Source of the DNA: Streptomyces rubradiris
GTDB lineage: Bacteria; Actinomycetota; Actinomycetes; Streptomycetales; Streptomycetaceae
NCBI RefSeq assembly: GCF_016860525.1
Contig: NZ_BNEA01000015.1
Coordinates: 310,001 to 374,000 of the forward strand
Reading direction: 5' to 3'
DNA length: 64,000 nt
The notes under the pieces were generated by a model that saw nothing but the letters and a program-made list of their open reading frames with translations, was not told the origin of the DNA and did not search any database. Positions 24,960 through 32,245 of this stretch are shown here, piece by piece. Made by a program: the position numbers and the translations under genes. Position 1 is the first letter of the stretch. Each line of letters begins with the position of its first letter.

Positions 24960-25841
24960 GTGATCGAACTCGCCGCGGTGTTCGCCGTCGCGGGAGCGGC
25001 GAGCAACGCCGTGGGCACCGCGTTCCAGCGCAAGGCGGCCTCGGCCAGTACCCACGGCGGGCTGCGGCTGCTCGCGGAGCTGGTGCACCAACCCATCTGG
25101 ATGATCGGCATGGCCGGCGTGGTCTGCGCCGCGCTGTTCCAGAGCCTCGCCCTGGTCAACGGCCCGCTGGCGCTGGTGCAGCCGCTGTTCATCCTGGAAC
25201 TGCCCTTCGCGCTGCTCATCGCCGCCCCGCTGATGCACCGGCGGCTGCCGCGCTCGGGCTGGTGGGGGGTCGGCGGCTGTGTCGCGGGCCTCGCCGTCCT
25301 GCTGCTCGCCGCGGCCCCGCACGGGGCGACCGACCAGGCGCCGCTCGCCCGGTGGCTGCCGGCCCTGCTCCTGTGCGCCGGCGTGATGGCCGCGCTGATG
25401 GGACTGGCCGGCCGGGGCCGGCCGCCGGCCCGGCGCGCCGCGCTGCTGGCGGCCGCCTCCGCGACGGGCAACGCCCTGACCGCCGCCCTGCTGAAGTCGG
25501 CGAGCGGCACCTTCGCCGACCACGGCCTCACGGCGTTCCTGCGATCCTGGCAGACGTACGGCTTCGCGCTCGCCGGTGTCGCCGCCGTGCTGCTGCTGGA
25601 GAACGCGTTGCAGGCCGGTCCGCTGGCCGCGGCGCAGCCCGCACTGACCATCGGCGACGCGGTGGTGAGCCTGGCCCTCGGCATCACCCTCTTCGGCGAA
25701 CGCGTGCGCACGGGGTGGTGGCTGGTGCCCGAGCTGTGCGGGGCGCTGCTGATCGTCGTGGGCGTGCTGGTGCTAAGCCGGGCCGTGCAGCGCATCGAGG
25801 AGGTCCCGGCCCGCACCGCCGGGCGGAACGCGGCCTCGTAG
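24960..25841 (+). CDS. DMT-superfamily transporter
   Basis: The 293-residue protein has about ten hydrophobic helices with two-fold internal repeat structure, as in the drug/metabolite transporter superfamily. NGPLALVQPLFILELPFAL in the first half and AGPLAAAQPALTIGDAVVSLALGITLFGE in the second are the paired signature regions. GTG 24960 follows GGGAGAGA. This variant (starting IELAAVFAVAGAASNAVGTAFQRKAA) is a DMT protein type common in actinobacteria whose substrate is unknown. Confidence 0.82.
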   Translation: MIELAAVFAVAGAASNAVGTAFQRKAASASTHGGLRLLAELVHQPIWMIGMAGVVCAALFQSLALVNGPLALVQPLFILELPFALLIAAPLMHRRLPRSGWWGVGGCVAGLAVLLLAAAPHGATDQAPLARWLPALLLCAGVMAALMGLAGRGRPPARRAALLAAASATGNALTAALLKSASGTFADHGLTAFLRSWQTYGFALAGVAAVLLLENALQAGPLAAAQPALTIGDAVVSLALGITLFGERVRTGWWLVPELCGALLIVVGVLVLSRAVQRIEEVPARTAGRNAAS

Positions 25842-25892
25842 GGCCGGGAGCGGACGCTCGGCGCGGCCGGCTGGATCGGGCTCGGCTGGTCC

Positions 25893-26336
25893 TCAGGGAG
25901 CCGCGACCAGCGGGGGCGCGCCCCAGTCGAAGCGCAGGGCGCCCTCCAGGGCCCGCACCGCGTCCGGTCCGATGCGCTCCACCAGCACCGACTCGACCAC
26001 CCCGATCGTGGCCTGCGCGCGCTCGTGCACGCGCAGGCCCTCGGCGGTCATCCGGATCAGCCGCCGCCGGGCGGAGCCGGGGTCGGGTACCTGCTCCAGC
26101 AGGCCCATGCCGATGAGTCCGTGCACCGCCTGATGGGCCGTCTGCCGGGCGACGCCCATTCGGCGGGCGAGTTCGGAGACGGTGGTGCCCTCGGCGTCGA
26201 GCATCGCGAAGACGGACGCCTGCGCGGTGGTCACCGGCTGCTCGCCGGCCGCCTCCATGCTGGCGAACAGGGCGTCCTCGAACCAGCGGCGGGCCTCGGA
26301 CAGGAGCTGGGGCAGGTTGGCGGCGCGATGACTCAT
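25893..26336 (-). CDS. MarR-family regulator
   Basis: This 147-residue winged-helix regulator carries TTVSELARRMGVARQTAHQAVHGLIGMGLLEQVPDP, the MarR recognition helix and wing, and RRRLIRMTAEGLRVHE before the dimerisation helix. GAGGAG precedes the ATG. A dyad sits directly upstream, between it and the hydrolase gene transcribed towards it on the same strand. It could respond to phenolic ligands, as many MarR proteins do, but the effector is not visible. Confidence 0.85.
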   Translation of the reverse strand: MSHRAANLPQLLSEARRWFEDALFASMEAAGEQPVTTAQASVFAMLDAEGTTVSELARRMGVARQTAHQAVHGLIGMGLLEQVPDPGSARRRLIRMTAEGLRVHERAQATIGVVESVLVERIGPDAVRALEGALRFDWGAPPLVAAP

Positions 26337-26344
26337 GGCTCCTC

Positions 26345-26372
26345 GGATGATCGGATACCCAGCGGATTATCC
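26345..26372. promoter_or_regulatory. dyad operator upstream of the MarR gene
   Basis: GGATGATC (26345-26352) and GATTATCC (26365-26372) are inverted arms with one mismatch and a 12-base spacer. It lies between the MarR start and the upstream hydrolase stop, a normal place for autoregulation. Confidence 0.5.
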
Positions 26373-26374
26373 TC

Positions 26375-27346
26375 CTATCCTTCGGTTTCCCGGGCGCAGT
26401 GCCGGGTGACGAACCCGGCCGTGCGCGCGAAGACCCGCTCGACCTCCTCCTCCGCGAGCCCCAGCCACAAGTGGTTCGCGCCGGGCACCCGTACCTGCTC
26501 GACCGGCACCCCCGCCGCCCGCAGCGCCGTCGCGAGGCGGTCGCTCTGCGCGCAGGGCACGAGCTCGTCCCCGGTGCCGTGCAGCAGCAGGAACGGCGGC
26601 GCCGCCGGCGTCACCCGCAGGGCGGGGCTGGCGTCCCGGGCCGGGCCCGGGGCGGCGGCCGGGGCCGCCCCGAGCAGCAGTGCCTCGCGCGAGGTGGGGT
26701 CCCGCGGGTCGAAGCGGCCCGGCGGGTGGTCCTCGGCGAGGCGGGTGAGGTCGGTGGGTGCGTACCAGGTGACGCAGCCGCGCACGGTCACCGCCGGCCC
26801 GCCGGTGCCGGCCACCGCGACGGTGAGCGCGGTCAGCGCGGCCAGGTGACCGCCCGCGGACTCGCCCCACAGGACCACCCGGTCCGGGTCCAGGCCCAGC
26901 TCGTCGGCCCGGTCGCGCAGCCAGACCAGCAGCGCGCGCAGGTCGTCGAGCTGGGCCGGGTGCCGGGCCTCGCCGCTGAGCCGGTAGTCGGGGCAGACCA
27001 CGGCCACGCCGGCCCCGGCCAGCCGGGCGAACGGTCCCGGCCGCCAGTGCCGGAACCGCGGCCCAAGGTCGTCGCGCAGTCCCGTGCGCCAGCCGCCGCC
27101 GTGCACGAAGACGACCACGGGCAGCGGGCCGTCCGCCGGTTCGGGCAGCCACAGGTCGGTCTCCAGCGGCCTGCTGCCGTCGGGCACGGCGTAGACGGCG
27201 CCGCGCAGCAGCCGTACGCCGGGCGCGGGCCGGGCGGGCGGCGGCAGGGGCAGCCGGGCGGGGTCCGGGGGCGCCGGCGGCTGCGCGGGGAGGGACGGGG
27301 CGTCCTGGGACACGGCTTCTTCCTGCATGGGGTCCTCGGATGGCAT
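26375..27346 (-). CDS. alpha/beta hydrolase of the hormone-sensitive lipase type
   Basis: The 323-residue enzyme has VVVFVHGGGWRTGL (HGGGW oxyanion motif, about residue 78), nucleophile elbow VLWGESAGGHLAAL (about 160) and C-terminal histidine in PGANHLWLGLAEEE. The acid is probably in LLLHGTGDELVP. These mark the esterase/carboxylesterase group (BD-FAE or HSL). A Pro-rich N-terminal 45 residues precede the fold. ATG 27346 is preceded by GAGGAAA, which overlaps the TGA of the amidohydrolase remnant upstream, so the two were translationally coupled. It may have acted with that hydrolase and the quercetinase on an aromatic ester. Confidence 0.82.
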   Translation of the reverse strand: MPSEDPMQEEAVSQDAPSLPAQPPAPPDPARLPLPPPARPAPGVRLLRGAVYAVPDGSRPLETDLWLPEPADGPLPVVVFVHGGGWRTGLRDDLGPRFRHWRPGPFARLAGAGVAVVCPDYRLSGEARHPAQLDDLRALLVWLRDRADELGLDPDRVVLWGESAGGHLAALTALTVAVAGTGGPAVTVRGCVTWYAPTDLTRLAEDHPPGRFDPRDPTSREALLLGAAPAAAPGPARDASPALRVTPAAPPFLLLHGTGDELVPCAQSDRLATALRAAGVPVEQVRVPGANHLWLGLAEEEVERVFARTAGFVTRHCARETEG

Positions 27347-27354
27347 GGGTTTCC

Positions 27355-27730
27355 TCAGTGGGCGAGGCGGGGGAACAGGGTCCGGGCGTCGGCGGCGGCC
27401 GGGGAGCGCCGGTCGGTGCCCGGCACCGGGGCGGGCGCGGTGCCGAACAACGCGGCGTGCGACCGGGCCGCCTCGGCCGGCGCCCCAGCGCGCGGGCCGC
27501 GGCCGGGTCGCCGAAGTGCGTGCCCGGGGACGACACCGACGGTACGGCGGTGTCGATGCCGGCGCGGTCCGTCGGCTCCAGGCGCTCGGGCCGGCCACCG
27601 CGGTCAGCCGGGCAGGCCGTCGGGCCGTTCGTGGCCGGCCGCCCCGGACCGGCGGACGGCGGGCGTAGGAGTCGGTGACGAAGTGGGCATGGACGTCGAC
27701 GAATCCGGGACGGTAAACGGGCGCGGTCAC
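27355..27730 (-). pseudogene. amidohydrolase remnant, internally deleted and frameshifted
   Basis: Three frames in order spell parts of a metal-dependent amidohydrolase of the ACMSD type. A GTG start behind GAGGAG gives VYRPGFVDVHAHFVTDSY, with the HxH metal motif. Then, in a second frame, comes DRAGIDTAVPSVSSPGTHFG. A third frame gives SHAALFGTAP...DARTLFPRLAH and the TGA. The intact enzyme would be about 300 residues, so most of the barrel is deleted and at least two frameshifts remain. The start and stop signals still look functional, which suggests recent decay. Confidence 0.7.
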
Positions 27731-27853
27731 CGGCGTACTCCTCGCACGGCGCCGCGGCCACCGGGGCGCCGTCCGCGCGGCGCCGCGGTCACCGGGACGC
27801 CGTGCGCGCGGCGCCGCGGTCACCGGCGCGCCGTCCGCGCGGCGTCACGGTCG

Positions 27854-28414
27854 TCAGCTTCCGGTGCGCCACTGGTGGTCGGGGCGGAACCGGACGTCGT
27901 ACTGCTCGGGCACGGTCCGGAACTTCTCCGGCTCGGGCACGAACGGCCGGGCCGGCAGGCCCAGTTCCTCGGCCGGGGTGCCGAGGGACTCGAAGAACCG
28001 CTCGAAGGTACCGCCCGGTCCGGCGGCCACGCCGACGACCTGCGAGTGGTGGCGTTCCATACGGTAGGCGTGCACGCAGTTCTTCGGCACGAAGCCGAAG
28101 TCCCCGGGCGTGAGCAGCTTCTCGTACTGCTCGCCCTCGAGGTCCTCGACGAACAGCCGGACCGCGCCCTGGGTGATGTAGAAGACCTCGTAGGTGTCCG
28201 CGTGTGAGTGGGCGGGGATCACCTCGCCCTTGGGGCCCTCGCAGGTGAAGAAGTTGAAGGTGTTCTCGGTCTGCTCGCCGCCCGCGTAGATCGTGATCAG
28301 GTCGCCGAACAGGTGTGCCCGGTCGCCCAGGCCCTTCTCGATGAAGTAGGGCTTGCCCGGCTCCGGGGGGATGAGGGAGCGGGACCGGTAGCGGGTGGCG
28401 TATTCGATGGTCAT
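27854..28414 (-). CDS. queD: quercetin 2,3-dioxygenase (monocupin quercetinase)
   Basis: The 186-residue monocupin closely resembles QueD of Streptomyces sp. FLA, which opens the flavonol C ring with O2 and releases CO using Ni or Co. Metal ligands are H69 and H71 in PAHSHADTYEVF, E76, and H115 in NCVHAYRM. PYFIEKGLGDRAHLFGDLIT and PGDFGFVPKNCVH are also conserved. A perfect 19-bp palindrome lies 28 bases upstream, so a TetR-type repressor probably controls it; no such regulator gene is adjacent. It may act on a plant flavonol. It could also modify another substrate in this neighbourhood, which carries a P450 gene upstream. Confidence 0.92.
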   Translation of the reverse strand: MTIEYATRYRSRSLIPPEPGKPYFIEKGLGDRAHLFGDLITIYAGGEQTENTFNFFTCEGPKGEVIPAHSHADTYEVFYITQGAVRLFVEDLEGEQYEKLLTPGDFGFVPKNCVHAYRMERHHSQVVGVAAGPGGTFERFFESLGTPAEELGLPARPFVPEPEKFRTVPEQYDVRFRPDHQWRTGS

Positions 28415-28441
28415 GCGAAGCCTCCGGCTCGTGCGCTTTTC

Positions 28442-28460
28442 ATGTCAGGTTACCTGACAT
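28442..28460. promoter_or_regulatory. perfect 19-bp palindromic operator upstream of queD
   Basis: ATGTCAGGT (28442-28450), one base, then ACCTGACAT (28452-28460) is a perfect palindrome. TGTCAGGT/ACCTGACA is a typical TetR-family half-site in actinobacteria. It lies 28 bases before the queD ATG. No TetR gene is divergent from it here; the upstream neighbour is the P450 gene. Confidence 0.75.
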
Positions 28461-28551
28461 AGTGGCTGTGGCCAACGGCCCGGGGCTCGGTTCCGGTGCG
28501 CTGGGCCTCGGCTCCGGGTGCGCTCCGCTTCGCTTTCCGGCGCGGCGGCCG

Positions 28552-29598
28552 TCAGCGCGGCCGGGTCAGCCGTACCTCCTCCACACCCAGCAACCCGAGC
28601 AGCGGGACCCGGCCGACCCGCTGGCCGGGGTCGACCACCAGTCCGGAGCCGCGGACCAGGTCCAGCAGCAGCTCGGCCAGGGGCATGACCATGTGGCGGC
28701 CCCAGCAGCGCTCCGAGACATGGCCGAAGGGCAGGTAGCCAGGGGTGGCGTCGGGGTCCAGGCGGTCCCAGCGCTCGGGGCGGAAGGTGTCGGGGTCGTC
28801 CCAGAGGGCGGGGTCGCGGTGGGAGAGCAGCGGCAGCAGCAGGACATCGTCCCGCTCGCCTATCCGGGCGTCGATGGCCGGGTATTCGGGGGAGGCGTTG
28901 CGCAGGATGTTCCACGAGGGCGGCAGCAGCCGCAGGGACTCCAGGATGATGTTCCGGTTGGACGTGCCGTCACCGAACGGGGCGCCGAGCCAGAGGGCGT
29001 TGGCCACGAGGGTGGAGACGGTGAAGCACACGGGGGCCGCGGCCCTGCGGTACATCCCCATGGCGTAGCGCCGTTCCTGGTAACCGCGGGCCCGCGCGGC
29101 GCGGTTCGCGAGGCCGGTGAGCCGGGTGTGCGGCCGGGGCCAGCCGGGCAGGGCGGCGCCGACGGTGATCACCGACCAGGTGAGTTTCGGGGTGAGTTCG
29201 AGGGTGCGGCTCATCAACATACGCAGCCGGCGCGGGTCCTGGCCGAGGACGAGGTCGCGCAGGAAGTTGTGCCCGGTCAGCGGCCAGGGGCCGGCGAGGT
29301 CCACGTCCTTCGGCAGGGGCCTGGCCAGGGCCTCGCGCACGTCGTCGGCGATGGTGCGGGTGACGCTGGAGGCCTCGGAGCGGCTGATGGAACGGCCGTG
29401 CAGGGGCTTGAAGGTGGGCCGCTCGGTCTCGGTCGCCCGGCGCGCGGCCAGGATCCGGCCGGCGATCTCGTGCCCCGCGACCCCGACGGTGTCCGGTTCG
29501 AGCCGGAAGACGTCCCGGCCCAGGTGGTCATCGATGAGGGCGGCGAGCCGCGGGGCGAACACCGTGGTGCGCGCCCGCGCGGGGGGTGACGGCGGCAT
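28552..29598 (-). CDS. cytochrome P450 of atropopeptide (tryptorubin) type
   Basis: The 348-residue enzyme is shorter than a usual P450 (about 400). E220-SL-R223 is the ExxR pair, TFRPERW (271-277) the meander, and FGHVSERCWG (291-300) the heme loop with C298 as axial ligand. The I-helix acid/alcohol pair (AGxDT) is missing; the matching part reads VCFTVSTLVAN. The gene follows a 26-residue peptide gene ending AWYIWY, on the same strand with a gap of 112 bases. In the known tryptorubin pathway a single P450 installs the C-C and C-N aromatic cross-links on such a core. I chose ATG 29598 because GGAG lies six bases upstream. ATG 29691 gives a longer N-terminus without a binding site. Confidence 0.85.
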   Translation of the reverse strand: MPPSPPARARTTVFAPRLAALIDDHLGRDVFRLEPDTVGVAGHEIAGRILAARRATETERPTFKPLHGRSISRSEASSVTRTIADDVREALARPLPKDVDLAGPWPLTGHNFLRDLVLGQDPRRLRMLMSRTLELTPKLTWSVITVGAALPGWPRPHTRLTGLANRAARARGYQERRYAMGMYRRAAAPVCFTVSTLVANALWLGAPFGDGTSNRNIILESLRLLPPSWNILRNASPEYPAIDARIGERDDVLLLPLLSHRDPALWDDPDTFRPERWDRLDPDATPGYLPFGHVSERCWGRHMVMPLAELLLDLVRGSGLVVDPGQRVGRVPLLGLLGVEEVRLTRPR

Positions 29599-29710
29599 GG
29601 CTGCTCCGATACGGGACGGCGGCGAGGAGAAGCGGGGAGGCGGCGCTGCCCGGCCGGACCGCGCGGCGGTGCGACCGGGCAGCGACGTCATCGCGTGCGC
29701 GCGAACGGGA

Positions 29711-29791
29711 TCAGTACCAGATGTACCAGGCGTTGGCCTTGAGGCTCTTGCCGGCGGCGACCCGGTTGCGGATGGCGAAAAGAAGCTTCAT
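29711..29791 (-). CDS. atropopeptide precursor peptide, core AWYIWY (tryptorubin type)
   Basis: A 26-residue peptide begins MKLLFAIRNR and ends SLKANAWYIWY directly before TGA. The last six residues equal the hexapeptide sequence of tryptorubin A as I recall it, a ribosomal natural product whose Trp and Tyr rings are bridged by a P450. The leader is short, basic and amphipathic (VAAGKSLKAN), as in that family. GGGGAGGTG six bases before the ATG is a strong ribosome binding site. The P450 gene follows on the same strand. No protease or transporter is coded next to it; the leader must be removed by a general peptidase. This is the heart of the biosynthetic locus. Confidence 0.93.
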   Translation of the reverse strand: MKLLFAIRNRVAAGKSLKANAWYIWY

Positions 29792-30226
29792 CACTGCACC
29801 TCCCCTCGGGGACGGACGAGTGACACGCGGCGACCCCGGGCAAGCCGGTGAAGATCACGTGTCGGCGACTCCCGGAACCTTCCCGAGATCGTTCACGGGG
29901 TAATCACCAGGGAGGGCAAAACCCCGGCCAAGAGGCCGCTTTCGGACGTTCGTCGATCACCGGCGCTCCGCCTTCCCCCGTCGCGCCGCCGCCCGGCGTC
30001 CGTGCCCCGTCCTCGTCCAGCGCACTGGTGGGCGACCGTGCGCGTGCCCGGATGCCGGACAGCCGGTCACCGGAAGCGGACACCGGGCGTGGCCCGGACC
30101 GGCCGGCCCGGCGTCCGGAGGTTGGCCGGTTTCCTACGCACGGGGGGCGCTACGTGGCCCTGGTGGGCTGAGTCGCGGGGGCCGGGCGGGGTCTTCGGCG
30201 GTCCCGGCCCGGCCGCTGCGCCGTGC
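29792..30226. other. non-coding gap upstream of the peptide gene
   Basis: This 435-bp stretch between the precursor peptide and the RidA-like gene holds no convincing gene. It should contain the peptide promoter, but I could not fix a -10/-35 pair by eye. The part 29880-29950 is AT-richer (GGTAATCACC, GGGCAAAACCCC) and is the best place to look. Confidence 0.4.
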
Positions 30227-30619
30227 TCAACTCCCGCCCGGGCGACGGGCGTCGACCTCGATCTCTATCTTCATACGGGGGTCGGCGAGGCCGCACTCCA
30301 GCATGGTGGCGGCCGGCCGGACGTCCCCGAAGCGGCGGCGCAGCACCGGCCAGCAGGGCTCGAAGTCGGCGCGGTCCGGGAGCATGTAGCGCACCCGGAC
30401 CACGTCGGCGAAGCCGCACCCCGCCTCGGCCAGCGCGGCGCCGATGTTGCGCAGACACTGCTCGGCCTGCTCCACGACATCGTCGGAGATCGTCATGGTG
30501 GTGTAGTCGAACCCGGTGGTGCCGGAGACATGGACCCGGTCCCCGTCGACCACGGCGCGGGCGTAACCGATCTGCTCCTCGAAGGTGGATCCGCTGAGGA
30601 TCGCACGTCGTTGCGTCAT
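30227..30619 (-). CDS. RidA/YjgF-family protein
   Basis: The 130-residue protein has the Rid fold order: GYARAVVDGDRVHVSGTTG, EQAEQCLRNIGAALAEAG, and a C-terminal RMKIEIEVDARR. In deaminase-active RidA the motif P-A-R-S/T supplies the arginine for imine hydrolysis; here the matching place reads RPAATM, so the catalytic arginine appears replaced by alanine. It is more like the non-RidA Rid subgroups, whose roles are uncertain. TTGGGC and TAGCCT boxes lie close to the ATG, which suggests a leaderless mRNA. Confidence 0.8.
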   Translation of the reverse strand: MTQRRAILSGSTFEEQIGYARAVVDGDRVHVSGTTGFDYTTMTISDDVVEQAEQCLRNIGAALAEAGCGFADVVRVRYMLPDRADFEPCWPVLRRRFGDVRPAATMLECGLADPRMKIEIEVDARRPGGS

Positions 30620-30626
30620 GCGCGGA

Positions 30627-30656
30627 AGGCTAGGTGATCACTCCGGCCGGGCCCAA
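30627..30656 (-). promoter_or_regulatory. promoter of the RidA-like gene (leaderless)
   Basis: On the minus strand TTGGGC (30656-30651) and TAGCCT (30632-30627) are separated by 18 bp, and the -10 ends seven bases before the ATG. No ribosome binding site is present, which fits leaderless initiation. Confidence 0.45.
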
Positions 30657-30664
30657 CCGCCGTC

Positions 30665-32245
30665 TCACGAGGTGGGCCGGGGGCAGCCGACGTCCGTCGC
30701 GGGCAGGCGGCCGGTGGCGAGGTAGGCGTTGACCGTGGCGTCGACGCACGGGCTGCCGTAGACGCCGTAGACCGCGTGCTGGTCGGCGTCGCGCAGGGTG
30801 ACCAGTCGGGAACCGGGCCAGTTCTGGCGCACCGCCCGGGCGCCGGGGTAGGTGGTGCGGGGGTCGCCGGTGGCGTTGACGAGCAGGGCGGGCAGGTCGG
30901 CGCGGATGGAGGTGGGGCGCTCGCGCGGCGGGTCCCAGAACGCGCAGGCGTTGATGTTGCGGGTGACCGGTGCGAAGAGCCGGTTCGCGGTCCCGGCGCG
31001 GCGCAGGTCGCGCCAGTACGTCTCCGGGTCGCGGGGCGCGGGCACGTCCCCGCACAGGATGGACGCCTGCGCGCTGCCGTAGGCGGACCCGTGCCCGGTC
31101 AGCGCGAACTCCAGCGTCGAGGCCAGCCACGGGGACGGGGTGACGGTCCGGCCCTCGGCGGCGCGCCGCAGGTCCCGCACGCCCGCGGCGAAGTCGCCGT
31201 AGGCCGTGGCGTTGTCCTGCGAGAGGCCGTTGAAGACGATGACGGGCAGGTCGTGGTCGTCCACCCGGTAGCCGCCTACGCGCAAGGGGGTGCGGGCGGC
31301 GGCCGACCGGGTCGCTTCCACGGTCGCCAGCACGGCGGCGCGGGTGCGTCCCAGTCCGTAGGCCGCGTGGTGGGCGGCGGCCCAGTCGGCCCAGCCGCGC
31401 AGGGCGTGCCGGTTGGCGTCCTCGACGTCGCGCAGCAGCCGGGGGCCGTAGCGGGCGGGGTCGATCACGCCGTCCAGGACGACCCGGTCGGTGCGCCCGG
31501 GGAACATCGTGGCGTAGACCTGGCCGAGGTAACTGCCGTAGGAGTAGCCCAGGTAGGAGATCCGCCGCTCGCCCAGCGCGGCCCGGATCACGTCCATGTC
31601 GCGCGCGGTGTTCCGGGTGCTGGAGTACGGCAGGAGGTCACCGGCGTGGGTGCGGCAGCGGCGGGCCAGGTCGGCGGCGAAGCGGACTTCGCGCTCGAAG
31701 CCGGCGCGGTCGGTGCCGGCGCCGCGGATCATGCTGCCGGTGGGCCAGTGGCAGTCCAGCGGGGTGCTGCGGCCGACGAAGCGGGGGTCGACGCCCACCA
31801 CGTCGTAGCGGGCGGCGACTTGACGCATCGCGCGGCGCACGAAGGGTGGGTCGCCGAGGGTCGGGCCGCCGGGGCCGCCGCTGTTGAGCAGCAGGGCGCC
31901 GACGCGGTGGGCGGTGTCGGTGCCCCGGATGCGGGAGATGGCGACGGTGAGGGTACGGCCGTCGGGGCGGTCGTAGTCCAACGGGACGGTGACGTCGGCG
32001 CATTGGGCGCCGGCCTGTTCGAGTTCCCTGCCGGTGGCGTCGTCGGGGCCGAGCAGGCAGCTCTTCCAGTGCAGGTGCTGGTGGTGGTAGCGGGCGAGGG
32101 GGTCGGCGGCGGGGCGGGCCGGGACGGCGGAGGCGGAGGCGGTGCCCAGGGACAGCGCGCCCGCCAGGGCCAGGGCGGCGGCGGCCGCGGCCCGCGCGGC
32201 GCGGTGGCGTGGGCGGCTGCGGCCCGGGGAGGTGGTGCCGGTCAT
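30665..32245 (-). CDS. secreted S33-type alpha/beta hydrolase (tripeptidyl aminopeptidase-like)
   Basis: The 526-residue protein has an N-terminal signal peptide (basic start RSRPRHRAARAA, hydrophobic AAAAALALAGALSLG, cleavage near ASA-VPA). The catalytic nucleophile is in YLGYSYGSYLGQVYA (about residue 215), the acid in ALLVNATGDPRTTY and histidine in RDADQHAVYG. VPLDYDRPDG and LLLNSGGPGG are typical of Streptomyces tripeptidyl aminopeptidases (family S33). These cut short peptides from N-termini outside the cell. It overlaps the upstream serine hydrolase stop by four bases (ATGA), so the two form an operon. The C-terminus CPRPTS ends with conserved cysteines. Confidence 0.85.
   Translation of the reverse strand: MTGTTSPGRSRPRHRAARAAAAAALALAGALSLGTASASAVPARPAADPLARYHHQHLHWKSCLLGPDDATGRELEQAGAQCADVTVPLDYDRPDGRTLTVAISRIRGTDTAHRVGALLLNSGGPGGPTLGDPPFVRRAMRQVAARYDVVGVDPRFVGRSTPLDCHWPTGSMIRGAGTDRAGFEREVRFAADLARRCRTHAGDLLPYSSTRNTARDMDVIRAALGERRISYLGYSYGSYLGQVYATMFPGRTDRVVLDGVIDPARYGPRLLRDVEDANRHALRGWADWAAAHHAAYGLGRTRAAVLATVEATRSAAARTPLRVGGYRVDDHDLPVIVFNGLSQDNATAYGDFAAGVRDLRRAAEGRTVTPSPWLASTLEFALTGHGSAYGSAQASILCGDVPAPRDPETYWRDLRRAGTANRLFAPVTRNINACAFWDPPRERPTSIRADLPALLVNATGDPRTTYPGARAVRQNWPGSRLVTLRDADQHAVYGVYGSPCVDATVNAYLATGRLPATDVGCPRPTS

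Noticed and set aside
29599..29691. Upstream ATG (29691) for the P450
   Set aside because: The extra 31 residues are Arg/Pro-rich, there is no ribosome binding site, and ATG 29598 has GGAG at the right distance.
29711..29791. Use of the names trpA/trpB for the peptide and P450
   Set aside because: These would be confused with tryptophan synthase genes; no tryptophan biosynthesis gene is in the window.
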